Shown here: in pieces, positions 16,201 through 25,368 of the stretch
Layout of the letters: each line of letters starts with the position of its first letter
Numbering within the stretch: position 1 is the stretch's first letter
The notes under the pieces: model-generated
The model's database searches: none
Told to the model about the DNA's origin: nothing
Seen by the model: only the letters and a program-made list of their open reading frames with translations
DNA from: an uncultured Stenotrophomonas sp.
Lineage (GTDB): Bacteria > Pseudomonadota > Gammaproteobacteria > Xanthomonadales > Xanthomonadaceae
NCBI RefSeq assembly: GCF_945952405.1
Contig: NZ_CAMFIA010000005.1
Span: 205,761-269,760, forward strand
Direction: 5' to 3'
Length of the DNA stretch: 64,000 nucleotides
Position numbers and translations under genes: made by a program

Positions 16201-16973
16201 ATACCCTGACCCCTGCTGCCAGGCTGCCGCTGCCCGCATGGCGGCAGGCACTGCGTCCGTATCGCGCTGAACTGCGGGCCGAACTGCGCCGCGCCTGGCG
16301 CACGCCGGCCTTTGCGGTGCCGTCGCTGCTGTTCCCGGTCCTGTTCTACCTGTTGTTCGGCGTGCTGCTCGGCCGTGGCCCGGCGCCGCTGTACCTGCTG
16401 GCCACCTACTGCGTGTTCGGTGCAATGGCCCCGGCGCTGTTCGGCTTCGGCGTGCAGCTGGCGCTGGATCGCGAAGGCGGGTTGCTGACCCTCAAGCGCG
16501 CGCTGCCGATGCCGGCGGCGGCACCGCTGCTGGCACGTTTGGCGATGGCGGTGATGTTCGCGCTGCTGGTGGCCTCGCTGTTGATCGGCGTGGCGCGGCT
16601 GTTGGGCGGTGTGCACCTGCAGGCGGTACAGGTGGTGCAGCTGATGGCGGTGGCGGGACTGGCGGCGCTGCCGCTGGGCGCGATCGGGCTGTTGATCGGC
16701 AGCCACGTCAGTGCCAGCGCGGCACCGGCGATGGTCAACCTGGTCTACCTGCCGCTGGCCCTGCTGTCGGGCCTGTGGCTGCCGCTGTCGGCGCTGCCGA
16801 AAGTGTTTTCGACGCTGGCCCCGCTGTGGCCGACCTGGCACCTGGCACAGCTGGCGCTGCCGATGGTCGGGTTGCCGTCGGTGGGCGGCGTGGCCGGCCA
16901 TCTGCTGGTGCTGCTGGCGGTGACGGTGGTGGCGCTGCTGCTGGCGCGCCGCCGCCTGCGCCGGGTCGGCTGA
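16197..16973 (+). CDS. ABC-2 type transporter permease
   Basis: 258 aa with six predicted helices (FAVPSLLFPVLFYLLFGVLL is the first) and the ABC-2 family feature MVNLVYLPLALLSGLWLPL in the fifth. Translationally coupled to the ATPase by a 4-nt overlap and followed after 6 bases by a histidine kinase. In related modules such ABC-2 pumps export antimicrobial compounds or lipids under control of the linked two-component pair. Confidence 0.9.
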   Translation: MNTLTPAARLPLPAWRQALRPYRAELRAELRRAWRTPAFAVPSLLFPVLFYLLFGVLLGRGPAPLYLLATYCVFGAMAPALFGFGVQLALDREGGLLTLKRALPMPAAAPLLARLAMAVMFALLVASLLIGVARLLGGVHLQAVQVVQLMAVAGLAALPLGAIGLLIGSHVSASAAPAMVNLVYLPLALLSGLWLPLSALPKVFSTLAPLWPTWHLAQLALPMVGLPSVGGVAGHLLVLLAVTVVALLLARRRLRRVG

Positions 16974-16979
16974 ACTGGC

Positions 16980-18203
16980 ATGATCGGCAGCGATCGTCCC
17001 CGTCTGGATTCCCCCGTGCCGTTGAGCTGGTCCGCGTCCCTGCTGCGCCCCGCACCGGATTCCGCGGTGGCCGACAACCTGCGCCGCGGCAAGCCGGCCT
17101 GGGCCGATGCCATCCACCTGCTGTGGACGGTGTGGGTGTTCATGACGCCGGTGTTCAGTGGTGGCTTCACCCTGCGCTGGGTGCTGCTGACCCTGGGCAG
17201 CTACCCGCTTTTCCTGTTGCTGTACGCCCGCCTGCTGCTGGCACCGCGCCACCATGCGCCGCGCTACGCATTGGCGATGGTGGCGCTGGCCACGCTGCTG
17301 GTGCCCTGGTATCCCTCGGGCATCAGTTATTTCATCTTCGGTTGCGTGATGTTGCGTGTCTGCGGGCGCGGCGGCTGGTGGGTGTACATGCTGCAGCTGG
17401 CGGTGCTGAACGCGGTGTTCTGCGCGGTGGCCACGCTCTCGCATTACCCCTGGCAGAGCCTGGTCTGGATTCCGGCAGTGTCGTTCATCATCGGCATGGT
17501 GGTGAACGTGGAAGCGGTGAACAAGGACAAGGACGCCGCCCTGCAGCTGTCGCAGGAGGAAGTGCGGCGGCTGGCGACCACCGCCGAACGCGAGCGCATC
17601 GGCCGCGACCTGCACGACCTGCTGGGCCACACCCTGTCGCTGATCACGCTGAAGCTGGAACTGGCCCGCAAGCTGCACGACCGCGGCGACGCGCGTGCGC
17701 GGCAGGAGATCGGCGAAGCCGAGGATATCGCCCGCGAAGCGCTGGCACAGGTACGCAGTGCGGTCACCGGCATCCGTGCCAGCGATCTGGCCGGTGAACT
17801 GGCGTCGGCGCGGCTGCTGCTGGAATGCCAGCAGGTGCACCTGCAGTACGCGCCGCCACCGGCAATGCCGGTGGATGTCGAACGCGGGTTGGCGCTGGTG
17901 CTGCGCGAGGCGGCGACCAATATCGTGCGCCATGCGCAGGCAACCCAGGCACGGGTGGAGTTCATGCTGGAGGGACGCATGCTGGCGATGCAGATCCGCG
18001 ACGATGGCCGCGGCGGCGTACAGGCCGAAGGCAACGGCCTGTGCGGGATGCGCGAACGCGTTGCCGCACTGGGAGGGCAGCTGACGGTGCAATCCGTACG
18101 CGGCGACGGCACCGTACTGACCGTGCGTGTGCCGCTGGCCGCCGCGACCACGCCACTTCCGCCGGGCGCGCCGCCGTCGCTGGCCCAGGACGGTGCGGCA
18201 TGA
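16980..18203 (+). CDS. DesK/NarL-type sensor histidine kinase
   Basis: 407 aa. About 40 cytoplasmic residues are followed by four or five closely packed membrane helices (residues ~43-178) with almost no periplasmic loop, then a HisKA_3 domain with the phosphorylated His212 in RDLHDLLGHTLS and a HATPase domain (REAATNIVRHA, DDGRGG, GLCGMRERV). The architecture is that of DesK, an intramembrane sensor of lipid order, or of intramembrane kinases linked to ABC exporters in Gram-positive bacteria. The stop overlaps the start of the response-regulator gene (ATGA at 18200-18203). Signal unknown; the layout suggests it senses the membrane or the transported compound. Confidence 0.92.
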   Translation: MIGSDRPRLDSPVPLSWSASLLRPAPDSAVADNLRRGKPAWADAIHLLWTVWVFMTPVFSGGFTLRWVLLTLGSYPLFLLLYARLLLAPRHHAPRYALAMVALATLLVPWYPSGISYFIFGCVMLRVCGRGGWWVYMLQLAVLNAVFCAVATLSHYPWQSLVWIPAVSFIIGMVVNVEAVNKDKDAALQLSQEEVRRLATTAERERIGRDLHDLLGHTLSLITLKLELARKLHDRGDARARQEIGEAEDIAREALAQVRSAVTGIRASDLAGELASARLLLECQQVHLQYAPPPAMPVDVERGLALVLREAATNIVRHAQATQARVEFMLEGRMLAMQIRDDGRGGVQAEGNGLCGMRERVAALGGQLTVQSVRGDGTVLTVRVPLAAATTPLPPGAPPSLAQDGAA

Positions 18204-18802
18204 TCCGCATCCTGCTGGCCGAAGACCAGGCGATGGTGCGTGGCGCGCTGTCGGCGCTGCTGGGGCTGGAGCCGGATATCGAAGTGCTGGGCAGCGCCGC
18301 TGACGGCGAGGCGGCATGGCGCATGCTGCAGCAGCTGCAACCGGACATCCTGGTCACCGACATCGAGATGCCGGGCCTGTCCGGATTGGAGCTGGCGCAG
18401 CGCATTGCCCGCCACGAACTGCCGATCAAGGTGGTGATCGTGACCACGTTCGCCCGCGCCGGATTCCTGCGCCGCGCGCTGGAAGCGGGGGTACTGGGCT
18501 ACCTGTTGAAGGATGCGCCGGCCGAGAACCTGGCCGACGCGCTGCGCAAGGTGAAGCAGGGCATCCGCGCGATCGACCCGCAGCTGGCGCTGGACGCCTG
18601 GTCGCAGGCCGACCCGCTGACCGACCGCGAGCGGCGGGTACTGCGGCTGGCCGGCGAGGGCCGCAGCGCCAGCGAGATCGCCGAGCAGCTGGGCCTGTCG
18701 CACGGCACGGTGCGCAATTACCTGTCCGAGTGCATCGGCAAGCTGGGCGTGGGCAACCGCATCGAGGCCTACCGGCTGGCGCGGCAGAAGGGGTGGTTGT
18801 AG
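18200..18802 (+). CDS. DesR-like LuxR/NarL-family response regulator
   Basis: 200 aa. The receiver domain has the acidic pair ED at residues 8-9, phosphoacceptor Asp54 (VTDIEMPG), Thr81/82 (VTTFAR) and Lys103 (LLKDAPAEN); it is followed by a LuxR helix-turn-helix (LTDRERRVLRLAGEGRSASEIAEQLGLS region, residues ~143-170). Partner of the kinase it overlaps by 4 nt. As the last gene of the unit it probably autoregulates the ABC operon; the palindrome at 15211-15224 is a candidate site. Confidence 0.92.
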   Translation: MIRILLAEDQAMVRGALSALLGLEPDIEVLGSAADGEAAWRMLQQLQPDILVTDIEMPGLSGLELAQRIARHELPIKVVIVTTFARAGFLRRALEAGVLGYLLKDAPAENLADALRKVKQGIRAIDPQLALDAWSQADPLTDRERRVLRLAGEGRSASEIAEQLGLSHGTVRNYLSECIGKLGVGNRIEAYRLARQKGWL

Positions 18803-18815
18803 CGGATCATTTCCG

Positions 18816-19324
<509 letters not shown>

Positions 19325-19359
19325 GGAAACAACCCGCCGGGAACCCCCGGCGAACCCGA

Positions 19360-19896
19360 TCAATCCTTGCCGCGCGCCATCGCCTGGAACACGCCATCGC
19401 GGCGCACCCACAGGTGGAACAGCGCCGCGCCCACGTGCATCAGCACCGTGGCGAACAGCACATAGGCCAGCAGGCTGTGCGCATTGCGCAGGGCGGCATA
19501 CAGCGCCGGGGTGTGCGGCACGATCGGCGGCAGGTGCAGCCCGCCCCACAGCACGATCGGATAACCGCCGGCCGACAACATCGCCCAGCCGATCAGCGGC
19601 ATCGCCAGCATCAGGGCGTACAGCATCCAGTGCGAGGCCTTGGCCGCCATCATCTGCCACGCAGGCAGGTCGGCCGGCAGCGGGGGCGGGCGATGGCGCA
19701 GCCGGTTGTACAGGCGCAGCAGCACCAGTACGCCGATGGCGATGCCGAGCGGGCGGTGCAGGTCGATCAGCATCGGCCGCAGGTGCAACGAGGCGACCAT
19801 GGTCACGCCGATGAACAGCATGGCGATGATCATCAGCGCCATCGACCAGTGCAGCACCCGCGCCAGCGGGTTGAAGTGGCCATTGCCGGTGCTCAT
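19360..19896 (-). CDS. Cytochrome b561 family protein
   Basis: 178 aa, four membrane helices. The heme-ligand histidines expected of the family are present: H16 (RVLHWSM), a His in LIDLHRPLG, one in KASHWMLYALM and one in FATVLMHVGAALFHLW. A small di-heme b-type cytochrome that passes electrons, often from quinol, to a periplasmic partner. It overlaps the upstream catalase-like gene by 4 nt, so the partner is probably that protein. Confidence 0.92.
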   Translation of the reverse strand: MSTGNGHFNPLARVLHWSMALMIIAMLFIGVTMVASLHLRPMLIDLHRPLGIAIGVLVLLRLYNRLRHRPPPLPADLPAWQMMAAKASHWMLYALMLAMPLIGWAMLSAGGYPIVLWGGLHLPPIVPHTPALYAALRNAHSLLAYVLFATVLMHVGAALFHLWVRRDGVFQAMARGKD

Positions 19897-20996
19897 CGTG
19901 CCGCCTCCTTCGGTTGCTCGACGTTGCCGCTGGCGCGCTCGCGCTCGCGACGGTTGAAGGACTGCGAATACACCGCCGAGCGCGCTGCCAGGATCGGATC
20001 GTCACTGCCGCGCACACCACTGGGCAGTATCAGCGGATCGAAATTGATCTGGCCGCAGGCGCCCGCTTCCTGTGACTGCATCTGGTCCAGGCTGAGCACG
20101 CCGGCCACCACCTGGTCGCGTGACTCGGGCCACGGTACCGACGGATCATCGATGGCATCGCCGGGCTCGGCGGTGGTGACCACCAGGTTCCAGCGTACCG
20201 GGCCGCGGGCCAGGCGCTGCTGCAGTTCCTGGCTGAGGAAATCCACGCTGGCCCTGCTGCGGGTTTCCGCATCCATTTCCAGCACCGGCGCCTGCGGCTG
20301 CCAGCGCCAGCGCACCGCGCGCTTCTGGCCCTGTGCGTTGGTGAACCAGAAGCTGTTGACGCTGTTGAAGGTGGTGTCGGCCCAACTGCTGGTCCACGGT
20401 GCGCTCTTGGCCCACTGCTGGAACGCCTGCGCGCTGGGGTATTTCGCCAGCACCGCGGCCATCTTCTTGGGGTCGGGCTTGCCGGTGGCCGGGTCGGGAA
20501 TGGAGGCGCGCGTCTGTTCGTAGAACGCCTCGGCATCGGGGACCGCGAAGAACGGGAAGCTGTTCATCGCCATCCGCCATTCCTGGCCATCATCGCTGAC
20601 CATCTGCACGGCGAGGCTGCGTACGCGTGCGGTGTTGTCGGCGCCATAGGGGTCGCCGCCGCCGATCGACAGGCGGCCCATCACCGGCACGCGTTTCTGC
20701 GAGAACACCCGGGCACTGGACAGGGTGGGCGCCTGCGCGCTGGGCTCGAACCAGCCGCTCACGCAGACCCCCTTGCTGTGCGCACGGCGGAAGCCGGGGT
20801 GGGCCGGGCCGGTGGCTTCGATGGTGTCGGTGAAGCGCTGCGCGGTCAGGCGGCCACCGATCCAGCCGGCCAGCCAGGCGAAGGTCAGCGCGACCGCACC
20901 AAGGATGAGCGCGATCAGTGCGATCCAGAGCAGCGGCGAATGCGTGCGCGGTGCGCCTGGGGTCTGGCCAGCGCGGGTGTAGCGGAAGAGCGACAT
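19893..20996 (-). CDS. Membrane-anchored catalase-family peroxidase (SrpA-like)
   Basis: 367 aa, shorter than the ~480 of true catalases and typical of the catalase-related SrpA group. One N-terminal membrane helix (LLWIALIALILGAVALTFAWLAG) anchors it with the heme domain in the periplasm. The fold shows HSKGVCVSGWFEP (distal His), FPFFAV, and the proximal heme-binding R-x3-Y in AARSAVYSQSFNRR near the C-terminus. It would reduce peroxides. Coupling to cytochrome b561 suggests electrons are delivered through the membrane, a peroxidase rather than catalase mode. The ATG at 20996 was chosen from the family start before the helix. Confidence 0.88.
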   Translation of the reverse strand: MSLFRYTRAGQTPGAPRTHSPLLWIALIALILGAVALTFAWLAGWIGGRLTAQRFTDTIEATGPAHPGFRRAHSKGVCVSGWFEPSAQAPTLSSARVFSQKRVPVMGRLSIGGGDPYGADNTARVRSLAVQMVSDDGQEWRMAMNSFPFFAVPDAEAFYEQTRASIPDPATGKPDPKKMAAVLAKYPSAQAFQQWAKSAPWTSSWADTTFNSVNSFWFTNAQGQKRAVRWRWQPQAPVLEMDAETRSRASVDFLSQELQQRLARGPVRWNLVVTTAEPGDAIDDPSVPWPESRDQVVAGVLSLDQMQSQEAGACGQINFDPLILPSGVRGSDDPILAARSAVYSQSFNRRERERASGNVEQPKEAAR

Positions 20997-21103
20997 GGTC
21001 GGAGTCCTGCCTTCACGGAGCGTGTGGGTGGTCGACCCACACATCCTCGCAGAACCCGGCCGGGGCCGAAATTCAATTTTTCGTCAGATTTGCCGGGGAC
21101 GGC

Positions 21104-21128
21104 GTGCCGACCAACGGTCGGCACCCAC
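21104..21128. repeat. SMAG-related palindrome
   Basis: GTGCCGACCAACGGTCGGCACCCAC, a palindromic unit (TGCCGACC / GGTCGGCA). The same sequence in the other orientation is at 47441-47465. It lies 5 bases from the aminopeptidase stop codon. Confidence 0.75.
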
Positions 21129-21132
21129 CCGA

Positions 21133-22500
21133 TCAGCCGTAGCGCTGCTTCAGCATCGCCCACGCCGAGCGCAGCGCCAGCGCTTCGCCACCGGCCGGGC
21201 GGCCCGGGCGTTCACCGTCGTTCCAGGCGTATACGTCCAGATGCGCCCAGCGCTGGCCGTCTTCCAGGAAGCGCTCCAGGTACAGGGCCGCGGTCACCGA
21301 GCCGGCCATGCGCGATCCGGCGTTGGCCAGGTCGGCGATGCCGCTGCTCAGGTAGCGCAGGTACGGGCGCCACAATGGCATGCGCCAGACCGGGTCGCGG
21401 GTCGCGTCGCCGGCCTGCAGCCACTGCTGGGCCACGCTGTCGTCATTGCTGAAGAGTGCCGGCAGGTCCGGGCCGAGCGCGATGCGCGCGGCGCCGGTGA
21501 GGGTGGCGAAGTCCAGCACCAGGTCCGGCTTCTGTTCGCCAGCGAAGGTCAGGGCGTCGCACAGGATCACCCGGCCTTCGGCGTCGGTGTTGTCGATCTC
21601 CACGCTCAGGCCCTTGCGGGTGGCGATCACTTCGCCCGGGCGGAACGCATCCGGGCCGATCGCATTTTCCACCGCCGGCACCAGCAGGGTCAGGCGCACC
21701 GGCAGCCCGCGTGCCATCACCAGGCCGGCCAGGGCCAGTGCATGCGCGGCGCCGCCCATGTCCTTCTTCATGTTGCGCATGCCGTCGGCCGGCTTGATGT
21801 CCAGCCCACCGGTGTCGAAGCACACGCCCTTGCCGACCAGCACCAGCGCCGGGTCGGTGTCCTTGCCCCAGCGCAGCACCACCAGGCGCGGCGCGCGGTG
21901 CGAGGCGCGGCCGACGGCGTGGATGGCCGGGAAGTTCTGCTTCAGCAGCTCATCGCCGGTGATCGCCTCGACCTGCGCGCCATGCGCCTCGGCCAGAGCG
22001 CGCGCGGCGTCTTCCAGCTGCTGCGGGCCCATGTCTTCGGTCGGGGTGTTGACCCAGTCGCGCACGCGCAGGCTGGCGGCGATCAGATCAGCCACTTCGC
22101 CGCCCGGTGCGGCCACCAGCTGCGCCGGCGCACGGTTGCGCTTGCGGTAGCGGTCGAAGCGGTAGCTGCCCAGGCCCCAGCCCAGCTGCAGCAGCGCCTG
22201 TTCGGCGGCCGGCAGTTCACTGGCCAGCTGCCACACGCTGCCTTCCGGCAGTGCGTGCGGCGCATGTGCATAGCTGTAGGCATCGGCGCGATCGCCGACA
22301 CCGATCACGGCACCGGCCAGGCCATCGGCACCCGGCAGCAGGGCCACGCTGTGCGCGCCGGCGGTGAAGCCCTGCGAGGCCAGCCAGGCCTGGGTGGCGG
22401 CCGGCTGGCCGTCCTTCCACGCGGCGAACTGCTCGCGGTCCAGCACATGCAGCGGCAGGGCTGCGGCGGTGTCGGTGGTGAAACCAGTGATCTCGCTCAT
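21133..22500 (-). CDS. M17 leucyl aminopeptidase family protein
   Basis: 455 aa. The C-terminal catalytic domain shows LVGKGVCFDTGGLDIKP (metal ligand Lys and Asp), MKKDMGGAA, and the family signature NTDAEGRVILCDAL, matching PepA/PepB-type two-metal aminopeptidases that trim N-terminal residues from peptides in the cytoplasm. The N-terminal domain is shorter and more divergent than in E. coli PepA (503 aa), nearer the PepB-like 'leucyl aminopeptidase family' found beside a second, true PepA in Xanthomonadaceae. It follows the HAD gene by 3 bases. Confidence 0.9.
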   Translation of the reverse strand: MSEITGFTTDTAAALPLHVLDREQFAAWKDGQPAATQAWLASQGFTAGAHSVALLPGADGLAGAVIGVGDRADAYSYAHAPHALPEGSVWQLASELPAAEQALLQLGWGLGSYRFDRYRKRNRAPAQLVAAPGGEVADLIAASLRVRDWVNTPTEDMGPQQLEDAARALAEAHGAQVEAITGDELLKQNFPAIHAVGRASHRAPRLVVLRWGKDTDPALVLVGKGVCFDTGGLDIKPADGMRNMKKDMGGAAHALALAGLVMARGLPVRLTLLVPAVENAIGPDAFRPGEVIATRKGLSVEIDNTDAEGRVILCDALTFAGEQKPDLVLDFATLTGAARIALGPDLPALFSNDDSVAQQWLQAGDATRDPVWRMPLWRPYLRYLSSGIADLANAGSRMAGSVTAALYLERFLEDGQRWAHLDVYAWNDGERPGRPAGGEALALRSAWAMLKQRYG

Positions 22501-22503
22501 GCG

Positions 22504-23223
22504 TCAGATACTCCGGGGTGCGGCGGCATCGAGGTTGGCATCCAACCAGTCGGCCAGGCCGGTGAGGGTGTCGAACTGCAGGTCCGGCTGCAGCTGCGGA
22601 TGGGTCCAGGTGGCTGCTTCGCGGTTGATCCAGCACCCGCGCAGGCCAGCGGCGATCGCCCCGGCCACATCCATCTCGGCATGGTCGCCGACGTGCAGTA
22701 CCTGTGCCGGCGCCACACCCAGGCGGGTGCAGGCGGCATGGAAGATGCTTGCCTCTGGCTTGGCCGCGCCATGTTCGCGCGCGCCCAGCTGGAAGGCGAA
22801 ATGATGGGCCAGGCCGATCCGCTCCAGATCGGCGTTGCCATTGCTCAGTGCCGCCACCGGTACCCGCGCGGCGATGCGCGCCAGCGCGTCGATCGCATCG
22901 GGGTAGCACTCGACCTGGTTGCGCGCGGCATAGAACACTTCATAGGCCGGCTCCAGCAGCTCCAGGCTGGCCCCGCTGCTGTGCAGCGCTTCGTGCAGGG
23001 TCAGCCGGCGCAGTGCGCTCAGGTCATGGTGGAGGTGCGGATGGGCGTGATACAGGCGCTCGCGCAGTTCGCGCATCGCCACCACCGGATACATCGCGGC
23101 GGTGACAGGGCTGTGTTCGCGCATCCACTCGTGCAGGACCAGGTCGATGCGGGCGCCGATCGGAGCGAACGGCCACAGCGTGTCGTCAAGGTCGAGGGTG
23201 ATGGCTTGGACGGGGAAATTCAC
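22504..23223 (-). CDS. HAD-family hydrolase (YigB-like)
   Basis: 239 aa. Motif I ITLDLDDTLWP (nucleophile Asp), motif II ALSNGNAD, motif III with Lys in GAAKPEASIF, and motif IV HVGDHAEMDVAGA are all present. A cytoplasmic phosphatase of the YigB/FMN phosphatase-like group; the substrate is not predictable. Probably co-transcribed with the following aminopeptidase gene. Confidence 0.88.
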   Translation of the reverse strand: MNFPVQAITLDLDDTLWPFAPIGARIDLVLHEWMREHSPVTAAMYPVVAMRELRERLYHAHPHLHHDLSALRRLTLHEALHSSGASLELLEPAYEVFYAARNQVECYPDAIDALARIAARVPVAALSNGNADLERIGLAHHFAFQLGAREHGAAKPEASIFHAACTRLGVAPAQVLHVGDHAEMDVAGAIAAGLRGCWINREAATWTHPQLQPDLQFDTLTGLADWLDANLDAAAPRSI

Positions 23224-23254
23224 CCCGCCATTCTACCCCCGCCCGGGCGGGCTT

Positions 23255-24364
23255 TCATTCCAGCAGGCGCGCCCAGCCCTGCATGCCGTCCAGCCGTGCC
23301 AGCACCAGCTTGATGCAGACCAGCAGCGGCACCGCCAGCAGCAGGCCGATCATGCCCCAGGCCCAGCCGAACACCATCAGCGCCAGGATCAGCACCAGCG
23401 GCGACAGTTTCATGCGCCGGCCGAGCACGATCGGGGTCACCAGCTGGCCCTCCAGGGTATGCAGGCCCAGGTAGGCGGCGGCCGGCAGCAGGGCCTGCAG
23501 CGGATCGCGGAACTCGACGAAGCCCATCAGCAGCATCAGCGCCACGCCGATCAGCGGGCCCACGTACGGGGCGAAATTCAGCAGCGCCGCCACCGTGCCC
23601 CATAGCAGGGCGTCCTGCAGGCTGATGCCGAACAGCATCAGCACGCCGGCGAAGACCAGGCCGACCAGGGTGTTGATCACGCTGATGGTCAGCACGTAGC
23701 GCGACACCTCGCGTTCGATCGAGCGCAGGATGTCACTGGTGAAGCGCTGCTGCTGGCGGTTCGGGAACAACGCGATTGCCGCGCGCTGCAGGTTCTGCCC
23801 GTAGATCATGAAGAACAGGGTCAGCAGCACCACCGCCAGCACCGAGGCGGCCAGCCGTGGCGCGCGGGTCAGCATGCGGTACGGGTCGTCGAGCTGGGTG
23901 CGGATCACCTGCACCTTGTGGTTGCTGTCGCCGCCGGCGACGCGGGCGAAGTTCTCCGCAGCCTGGTTGGCCTGCTGCACCGGCTTGGTCAGGTCCTGCA
24001 CCTGGCGGGCAACCTTGCGCAGCTGCTGCGGTGCTTCCTGCGCCCATTCCATCGCCGGGCCGATCAGTTGCACCGCAAGTGCGCCGGTCACGCCCAGGCC
24101 GGCGCCGAGGACCAGCAGTGCGCCCAGCGCACGCGGAATCCACAGTTTCTGCAGCAGGCGCAGGATCGGGTTGCCGACCAGGGCGAAGAACACCGCCAGC
24201 AGCACCGGCAGGATGATGTCCTGTGCTGCCCACAGCGTGTAACCCACCGCCAGGGTGGCCAGTACCACCAGTGACATCGGCCCGCGCGGGCGTGACGGTG
24301 GCGGCAACGCTGGCTCGGGAATCTCGGCGCCGGCCGCTGGCGGGGACAGGAGGGGGTCGCTCAT
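23255..24364 (-). CDS. AI-2E family transporter
   Basis: 369 aa. A Pro-rich cytoplasmic N-terminus, two helices (SLVVLATLAVGYTLW, ILPVLLAVFFALVGNPIL), a cytoplasmic or periplasmic domain at ~residues 85-165, then helices typical of the family with LLNFAPYVGPLIGVALMLLM and LEGQLVTPIVLGRRMKLSPL. The name comes from E. coli TqsA; many members are ion antiporters or of unknown role, so autoinducer export should not be assumed. The ATG at 24364 lies just ahead of the Pro-rich tail. Confidence 0.85.
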   Translation of the reverse strand: MSDPLLSPPAAGAEIPEPALPPPSRPRGPMSLVVLATLAVGYTLWAAQDIILPVLLAVFFALVGNPILRLLQKLWIPRALGALLVLGAGLGVTGALAVQLIGPAMEWAQEAPQQLRKVARQVQDLTKPVQQANQAAENFARVAGGDSNHKVQVIRTQLDDPYRMLTRAPRLAASVLAVVLLTLFFMIYGQNLQRAAIALFPNRQQQRFTSDILRSIEREVSRYVLTISVINTLVGLVFAGVLMLFGISLQDALLWGTVAALLNFAPYVGPLIGVALMLLMGFVEFRDPLQALLPAAAYLGLHTLEGQLVTPIVLGRRMKLSPLVLILALMVFGWAWGMIGLLLAVPLLVCIKLVLARLDGMQGWARLLE

Positions 24365-24437
24365 CGATGCATCAGCCGGAACCGGAAAAGGAAGCGCATT
24401 ATCCGCCGGCCGCGACCGGCGCGGCGGATTCCAGGGA

Positions 24438-24893
24438 TCAACGTTCGGACAGTTCGGTGGCCGCTTCGGCCGGGCGCGGTTCGCGCAGTTCCGGTTCGGT
24501 GCCGGGCGCTGGCGCCGTCGCCGCCCGTGCCGTGGAGGCCGCGGCAGCCGACTGTGCCTGCTCGCTGGCGTCGTCGGCTTCTTCGGCCGCATCGTCGGCG
24601 CTGGCTGCGGCCTGCGCCGCCATCGCCGTGGCGAACGCGGCCTGTGCGCTGGCGAACAGGTTCGAGACCGAACCCACCATCTGCAGCCAACGGGCACCGT
24701 TGACCTTGCCCGGTACCTCCAGCTTGCCGGCGATGAAGCCACCGGCCAGACCGACCACCACGATGCGCAGCGGCGACCAGCCCTGGCGCCAGACCTGGCT
24801 GAGCGTGGACCAGTGGTCCTGGGTCTCGCCCAGGCGAACGGTCACCACCTGTTCGCAGCGCTTCACCCGCCGCTGCAGTGCACCGAACTTCAT
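24438..24893 (-). CDS. Unknown protein in the yqjK position of an elaB/yqjE-type operon
   Basis: 151 aa. The first ~75 residues are basic and contain a hydrophobic stretch with a Gly pattern (LRIVVVGLAGGFIAGKL); the second half is Ala/Glu/Ser-rich, low complexity and probably disordered. It overlaps the holin-like gene by 4 nt (24890-24893). In E. coli yqjD-yqjE is followed by yqjK, another small unknown protein; similarity here is in position, not clearly in sequence. Confidence 0.7.
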   Translation of the reverse strand: MKFGALQRRVKRCEQVVTVRLGETQDHWSTLSQVWRQGWSPLRIVVVGLAGGFIAGKLEVPGKVNGARWLQMVGSVSNLFASAQAAFATAMAAQAAASADDAAEEADDASEQAQSAAAASTARAATAPAPGTEPELREPRPAEAATELSER

Positions 24894-25360
24894 GGCTTGC
24901 CCTCCGGCAGCTGCACGCCGGCATCCGGATCGTCCTCGCTGGGCTCGTCGAACAGGCCCAGGCGTGACAGCTGGCGCCGGGTCGCGTGCATGCCGGTGTG
25001 GTGGAAGAAGTACGACACCCGCCAGATGGCATAGACGGTGACCGCCAGGCTCAGCAGCGAGGTGATCAGCAGGGCCTGCAGCCAGCTCAGGCCCCAGCTC
25101 TGCAGCAGGGCGATGAGGGTGGCGGCCATCAGCAGCCAGGCTGAGGCCCCGAATACGATCGCCACGCCGGCCCAGGCCAGCGCACGACCGAACGCACTGC
25201 GTGCCAGCGCGAAGTCGGCCGAGGCCAACCGGCGCAGCGAACGCAGGGTGTGCTTGGCCGAATCGGCGGCGGCACGGCCGGCCGCGCCGACCTGGCGGAT
25301 GCTCTCATCCAGCGGCGGGGTCGCCGCCGGATCAGGCGCTTGCGCGTTGTCTTCGCTCAC
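24890..25360 (-). CDS. yqjE: Phage holin family protein, YqjE-like
   Basis: 156 aa with an acidic Pro-rich head, a basic helix, two adjacent membrane helices (ALAWAGVAIVFGASAWLLMAATLIALL and LQALLITSLLSLAVTVYAIW regions) and a soluble tail. This is the layout of YqjE (holin superfamily III). Despite the name there is no sign of phage. Middle gene of a three-gene unit starting with the ElaB/YqjD-like gene 8 bases upstream. Confidence 0.8.
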   Translation of the reverse strand: MSEDNAQAPDPAATPPLDESIRQVGAAGRAAADSAKHTLRSLRRLASADFALARSAFGRALAWAGVAIVFGASAWLLMAATLIALLQSWGLSWLQALLITSLLSLAVTVYAIWRVSYFFHHTGMHATRRQLSRLGLFDEPSEDDPDAGVQLPEGKP

Positions 25361-25368
25361 GCCGCGGC

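Noticed and set aside
15873-18317. 814-codon minus-strand frame across the ABC-kinase operon
   Set aside because: Gln/Arg/His-rich shadow; it crosses four coupled genes with intact motifs.
23255-24364. Autoinducer-2 exporter
   Set aside because: The family name is historical; nothing in the sequence shows AI-2 transport and no lux genes are linked.
24890-25360. Prophage remnant suggested by the holin-like protein
   Set aside because: The gene is a YqjE relative in a conserved envelope operon; no other phage genes or attachment sites are nearby.
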